Shown: positions 61,100-64,000 of the stretch, in pieces
Position numbering within the stretch: the first letter of the stretch is position 1
Layout of the letters: each line of letters begins with the position of its first letter
Assembly: GCA_049509635.1 (NCBI GenBank)
Contig: JBEKZS010000002.1
Location: 1 to 64,000, forward strand
From: Roseiarcus sp049509635
GTDB taxonomy: Bacteria > Pseudomonadota > Alphaproteobacteria > Rhizobiales > Beijerinckiaceae
Direction: 5' to 3'
Length of the DNA: 64,000 nt
Program-made: the position numbers and the translations under genes
The notes under the pieces: model-generated
The model's database searches: none
The model's input: only the letters and a program-made list of their open reading frames with translations
What the model was told of the DNA's origin: nothing

Positions 61100-61315
61100 A
61101 TGAGCGGAACGACAGACAAGGCCAAGGGCGCCGCCAACGACGTCGTCGGCGGCGCCAAGCGCCATATCGGCGAGGCCATCGGCTCGGACAAGATGCAGGT
61201 CGAAGGCGCGGCGCAGCAGATCAAGGGCAAGGCCCAGCAGGCGGTCGGCGACGCGAAGAACGCCGTCAAGAAGGCCGCCGCCGACGTCGACGATTCGGCC
61301 GACCGCAACCTCTGA
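61100..61315 (+). CDS. CsbD family stress-response protein
   Basis: A 71-residue hydrophilic protein of the CsbD family: MSGTTDKAKGAANDVVGGAKRHIGEAIGSDKMQVEGAAQQIKGKAQQ-type repeats of Ala/Gly/Lys. CsbD-like proteins are abundant under general (EcfG/sigma-type) stress; their mechanism is unknown. GGGAGA is 8 nt before ATG 61100. A strong intrinsic terminator follows at 61339-61372. Together with the 28-aa peptide it forms a small stress-type transcription unit. Confidence 0.93.
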   Translation: MSGTTDKAKGAANDVVGGAKRHIGEAIGSDKMQVEGAAQQIKGKAQQAVGDAKNAVKKAAADVDDSADRNL

Positions 61316-61338
61316 TCGCATGGCCGTGAGGCCCCGAT

Positions 61339-61372
61339 GCGCCGGCTCCCCGCGGGAGCCGGCGCTTTTTTT
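61339..61372 (+). terminator. Intrinsic terminator after csbD-like gene
   Basis: A perfect 12-bp stem GCGCCGGCTCCC/GGGAGCCGGCGC with a 3-nt CGC loop (61339-61365) is followed by seven T (61366-61372). It is the clearest Rho-independent terminator in the window. Confidence 0.93.
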
Positions 61373-61410
61373 CGCCCGAAGGGGAAAATGGAGGCGCCTG
61401 ACGGCGGGGC

Positions 61411-62697
61411 TCAGAGGAACGCCGTCACCGCCATCGCGACGATCGTCGTCGCCATGACCAGGGTCGCCAGCCAGCCGAGCGCCTGGAGCGGGCGCGGCAG
61501 GGTGAAATCGCCCATGATGTCGCGGCGCATCGTGAGGATCATCATCATCGCCATGATCGGCGCCGCGGCCACGCCGTTGACGACGGCGCTCCAGAACAGC
61601 GCCTTGATCGGATCGATCGGCGTGAAGTTCATGATTCCGCCGATCGCCGTCGCCACCGCGATGGCGCCGTAAAACGCCTTGGCCCGGCGCGGCCTGCGCG
61701 CCAGGCCGACCGGCCAGCCGCGCGCTTCGCCGAGCGCATAGGCCGCCGATCCCGCGAGCACCGGCAAAGCCAGCAGCCCGGTTCCGATGATTCCGGCCGC
61801 GAACACCGCGAACGCGAATTCGCCGGCGATCGGCCGCAGCGCCTCGGCGGCCTGGCTCGACGTCTGGATGTCGGTCACGCCATGGGCGTTGAGCGTCGCC
61901 GCCGTCGTGATGATGATGAACAGGGCGATCAGATTGGACAGCGCCATGCCGAGATAGGTGTCGATGCGAATGCGGCGGATCTCCGCCGGCGCCTGGCCGG
62001 GCGCCTCGAGCAGCGGCCGCGCCTCGGGCCTCTCCTCCTCGTCCTCGACCTCGGTTCCGGCCTGCCAGAAGAACAGATAGGGACTGATCGTCGTGCCGAG
62101 GACCGCGACGATCGCGACGGCATAGTCGGTCTTGAACGACAGCGGCGGCGCGATCAGCGCATAACCGACTTTCGACCATGGAACCTGGACGACGAAGACC
62201 GTCGCCACATAGGCGAACAGCGACAGCGTCAGCCATTTGAGCACCGAAACGTAGCGGGAATAGCGCACGAAGATTTCGAGCAGCGCCGAAATCACGGCGA
62301 AGGCGGCGACATAGACGAGCTGCGGGCCGCCGATCAGCAGCTTGAGCGCCGCGCCCATCGCCCCGAGATCGGCGCCCAGGTTGATCGTGTTCGCCACGAC
62401 GAGCAGCCCGACCACGCCGTTCAGCAGCCAGGCCGGATAGTGCTTGCGCAGATTGCCGGCGATGCCGAGGCCGGTCACCCGCCCGATGCGGGCGCTGATT
62501 TCCTGGATCGCGCACATCAGGGGATAGCTGAACAGCAGCGTCCAGGCGAGGCCGTAGCCGAACTGGGCGCCGACCTGCGAATAGGTCGCGATCCCGCTGG
62601 GATCGTCGTCGGAGGCGCCGGTGATGAGCCCCGGCCCGAGAACCTCGAGCAGCTTGGGACGTTCGGGCTGCTTCGCCACCGCGGCGTGCGTCTGCAT
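61411..62697 (-). CDS. NRAMP-related divalent metal transporter with altered metal-site motifs
   Basis: A 428-residue integral membrane protein with about 11 helices and overall NRAMP organisation (LEVLGPGLITGASDDDPSGIATYSQVGAQFG, WTLLFSYPLMCAIQEISARIGRVTGLGIAGNLRKHYP). Canonical MntH has DPGN in TM1 and MPH in TM6. Here TM1 reads DDDPSGIATYS and the TM6 region TTISPYLFFWQAGTE, so the usual metal ligands are changed. This places it near NRAMP-related subfamilies (for example the NRMT/Mg2+ or unknown-ion clades) rather than classical Mn2+/Fe2+ transporters. ATG 62697 precedes a short cytoplasmic tail. Confidence 0.85.
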   Translation of the reverse strand: MQTHAAVAKQPERPKLLEVLGPGLITGASDDDPSGIATYSQVGAQFGYGLAWTLLFSYPLMCAIQEISARIGRVTGLGIAGNLRKHYPAWLLNGVVGLLVVANTINLGADLGAMGAALKLLIGGPQLVYVAAFAVISALLEIFVRYSRYVSVLKWLTLSLFAYVATVFVVQVPWSKVGYALIAPPLSFKTDYAVAIVAVLGTTISPYLFFWQAGTEVEDEEERPEARPLLEAPGQAPAEIRRIRIDTYLGMALSNLIALFIIITTAATLNAHGVTDIQTSSQAAEALRPIAGEFAFAVFAAGIIGTGLLALPVLAGSAAYALGEARGWPVGLARRPRRAKAFYGAIAVATAIGGIMNFTPIDPIKALFWSAVVNGVAAAPIMAMMMILTMRRDIMGDFTLPRPLQALGWLATLVMATTIVAMAVTAFL

Positions 62698-62767
62698 CGT
62701 CGACCCCGCGCGGCTATGCCAGCGTCATCCCCGCGCGCCGGTCGCAGTCGCCGACCAGCGCCGAAAT

Positions 62768-63307
62768 TCAGTGCCCGGTCTTGTCGGCCCCCCGCGAGGC
62801 TTCGAACAGGAACCAGGTCCGGCGTTCGGCCTCGTCGATGTAGGTTTCGAGCAGGCTTGCGGTGGCCACGTCGTTGTGGTCGTCGCAGATCCCATGCGCC
62901 TTGCGCATGCTCGCGGCGACGGCTTTGTTGTCGTCCATCAATTCCTTCAGCATGTCGAGCGGGGCGACGAAGGCCGCGTCGTTGTCCTTGATCCGGGCGA
63001 GCCTGCCGACATGGCCGATCGACCGGATCGTGGCGCCGCCGAGCTTGCGCACCCGCTCGGCGAGCGGATCGGTGGTGGCGAAAATCTGGTCGGATTGATC
63101 GTCGAGCATGAGATGATAGTCGCGGAAATGCGGGCCGCTCATATGCCAATGGAAATTCTTGGTCTTCAGATAGAGCGCGAAACTGTCCGCCAGAATGGCG
63201 TTGATTTCCGCGATCACCGGATTCGCCTTGGCGGCGATGTCGCTCGGCGTCGCCAGGGCGGATGACCTCGTATCGTCGGCGCTTCTCGATCGCGTGCTGG
63301 TCGACAT
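62768..63307 (-). CDS. dps: Dps family DNA-binding ferritin-like protein
   Basis: A 179-residue Dps. The ferroxidase motif at the dimer interface is NFHWHMSGPHFRDYHLMLDDQSDQIF, with MDDNKAVAASMRKAH, CDDHNDVATASLLETYIDEAERRTWFLFEA typical of the four-helix bundle. The N-terminal 25 residues are Ser/Arg/Thr-rich, as in Dps tails that bind DNA. It stores iron and protects DNA under oxidative and starvation stress. ATG 63307 is divergent from the following enolase-superfamily gene. It is 70 nt from the NRAMP-like gene start, on the same strand. Confidence 0.94.
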   Translation of the reverse strand: MSTSTRSRSADDTRSSALATPSDIAAKANPVIAEINAILADSFALYLKTKNFHWHMSGPHFRDYHLMLDDQSDQIFATTDPLAERVRKLGGATIRSIGHVGRLARIKDNDAAFVAPLDMLKELMDDNKAVAASMRKAHGICDDHNDVATASLLETYIDEAERRTWFLFEASRGADKTGH

Positions 63308-63499
63308 CGTCGCAACTCCCCCGTGGGCCGAACCGCTTGGTTCGCGCCGGACCACCCCAAACGCCGCTCGGCCGGTTTGGTTCCGGGGGCGCCGGCCGCT
63401 CGTTGCATTTTTTTCGGCGCCCTGATCTAGCTGCTTCCCGAGCGAATTCGACCGCGCCCGGCCTTCCCGGCGCGCCGGGCGCGCCGAGCGGGGCGTTCG
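63308..63499. promoter_or_regulatory. Divergent intergenic region dps / enolase-superfamily gene
   Basis: It contains two short inverted repeats (CCAAAC...GTTTGG near 63357-63380 and GGCGCCG...CGGCGCC near 63389-63421) and a run of seven T (63408-63414). The second stem followed by nothing T-rich is not a good terminator on either strand. Promoters for dps and the plus-strand gene are expected here, but I could not assign their elements. Confidence 0.4.
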
Positions 63500-64000
63500 A
63501 TGAAAGTGGCGGGGCTGAAGACCTTCGTCGTCGGCAATCCGCCGCCGCGCTTCGGCGGCCGCTATTTCCTGTTCCTCAAGCTGATGACCGACGACGGCGT
63601 CGAGGGGGTCGGCGAGGTCTATGGCGCGAGTTTCGCGCCCAATGTGATCGTCGCGATGATCGAGGATGTGTTCGAGCGCCATGTGCTCGGCGCCGATCCC
63701 CATGCGATCGAGGCGATCTGGCGCAACGTCTACGGCCGCGGCTATTCGATGCGGCCCGACATTTCCCTGCTCGGCGTGCTCTCGGGGCTGGAAATGGCCC
63801 TGTGGGACATCGTCGGCAAATCCGCGGGCAAGCCGGTCTACGCCCTGCTCGGCGGCAAGGTCCACGAGCGGCTGCGCAGCTACACCTATCTCTACCCGCG
63901 CGCCGACGAGGGCGACGCCTATGCCGATCCGGCCGTCTACCGCGATCCCGACGTGGCCGCCGCGCGCGCGCTCGATTATGTCGCCATGGGTTTCACCGCG
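63500..64000 (+). CDS. Mandelate racemase/muconate lactonizing enzyme family protein, N-terminal part
   Basis: Open from ATG 63500 to the window end (167 codons), so the catalytic barrel is mostly missing. The N-terminal capping domain of the enolase superfamily is clear: MKVAGLKTFVVGNPPP, YFLFLKLMTDDGVEGVGEVYG, GVLSGLEMALWDIVGKSAGKPVYALLGGKVHERLRSYTYLYP. Members remove an alpha proton from carboxylates (sugar-acid dehydratases, racemases, cycloisomerases). The LYPRADEGDAY segment is close to D-galactonate/gluconate-type dehydratases or galactarolactone cycloisomerases, but the specificity residues lie outside. Nothing conclusive can be said about substrate. Confidence 0.85.
   Translation, partial: MKVAGLKTFVVGNPPPRFGGRYFLFLKLMTDDGVEGVGEVYGASFAPNVIVAMIEDVFERHVLGADPHAIEAIWRNVYGRGYSMRPDISLLGVLSGLEMALWDIVGKSAGKPVYALLGGKVHERLRSYTYLYPRADEGDAYADPAVYRDPDVAAARALDYVAMGFTA

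Noticed and set aside
1..64000. CRISPR arrays, insertion sequences, integrases, rRNA or tRNA genes
   Set aside because: No regularly spaced repeats, transposase or integrase motifs, or conserved RNA gene sequences were seen.

Overview
The window is a high-GC chromosomal segment from an alphaproteobacterium, most likely Hyphomicrobiales (Rhizobiales). This rests on the ubiB-coaBC-dut order, a solitary dnaN, a DUF6101-type protein, an IolC-DUF2090 fusion and a heterotetrameric soxBDAG operon. Genus is not resolved (Beijerinckiaceae/Methylobacteriaceae-like is a guess). Genes were called by reading protein motifs. Very long antisense frames accompany almost every gene because of GC bias and were discarded. 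No tRNA, rRNA, CRISPR array or insertion sequence was recognised.

Layout: (1) 1-3.6 kb, housekeeping: 3' end of ubiB, coaBC, dut, an Rrf2 regulator and cysK. (2) 3.5-10.1 kb: AGE-family epimerase, a triple-repeat YbjQ/UPF0145 protein, hemW, a small secreted protein, a UPF0104 membrane protein and a soluble PhoR-like histidine kinase. (3) 10.15-14.1 kb: a disturbed patch with 10-bp tandem repeats, large hairpins, an anchored unknown protein, a truncated copy of a nearby marR gene, an MHS/MFS transporter and a decayed SDR gene. (4) 14.1-31 kb: marR, L,D-transpeptidase, ilvD, polA, serine peptidase, zapE, DUF4260, TetR, dnaN divergent from a class A PBP (with a perfect CtrA-type box between), MDR oxidoreductase, PEBP protein and aldo/keto reductase. 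(5) 31-40 kb: small secreted protein, purine nucleoside permease-like protein, GST, beta-propeller protein, methyltransferase, hrpB, a TetR/COQ9-like regulator and a DUF6101 protein.

(6) 40-47.8 kb is a myo-inositol catabolic island: SDR-iolC-iolD-iolE-iolB on the minus strand, divergent from iolG on the plus strand. Together these cover oxidation of inositol, ring hydrolysis, deoxyglucuronate isomerisation, phosphorylation and aldol cleavage. The dehydratase step is iolE; iolA, a regulator and a transporter are not in view. (7) 47.9-55.7 kb: soxBDAG (sarcosine oxidase) followed by a dimethylglycine/sarcosine dehydrogenase-like gene, a demethylation module feeding glycine and C1 units. (8) 55.7-57.9 kb: a hipBA toxin-antitoxin pair with an AT-rich control region holding duplicated 20-bp operator-like sites, then an orphan gene fragment.

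(9) 57.9-64 kb: glpD, a stand-alone HemD-like protein, stress-type small genes (92-aa protein, 28-aa membrane peptide, CsbD with a strong terminator), an NRAMP-related transporter with altered metal-site motifs, dps, and the start of an enolase-superfamily gene that runs off the window.

No clearly unprecedented multi-gene system was found. The most interesting items are the CtrA-type box, the hipBA control region, the repeat-rich decayed patch, the triple YbjQ protein and the divergent NRAMP homologue.
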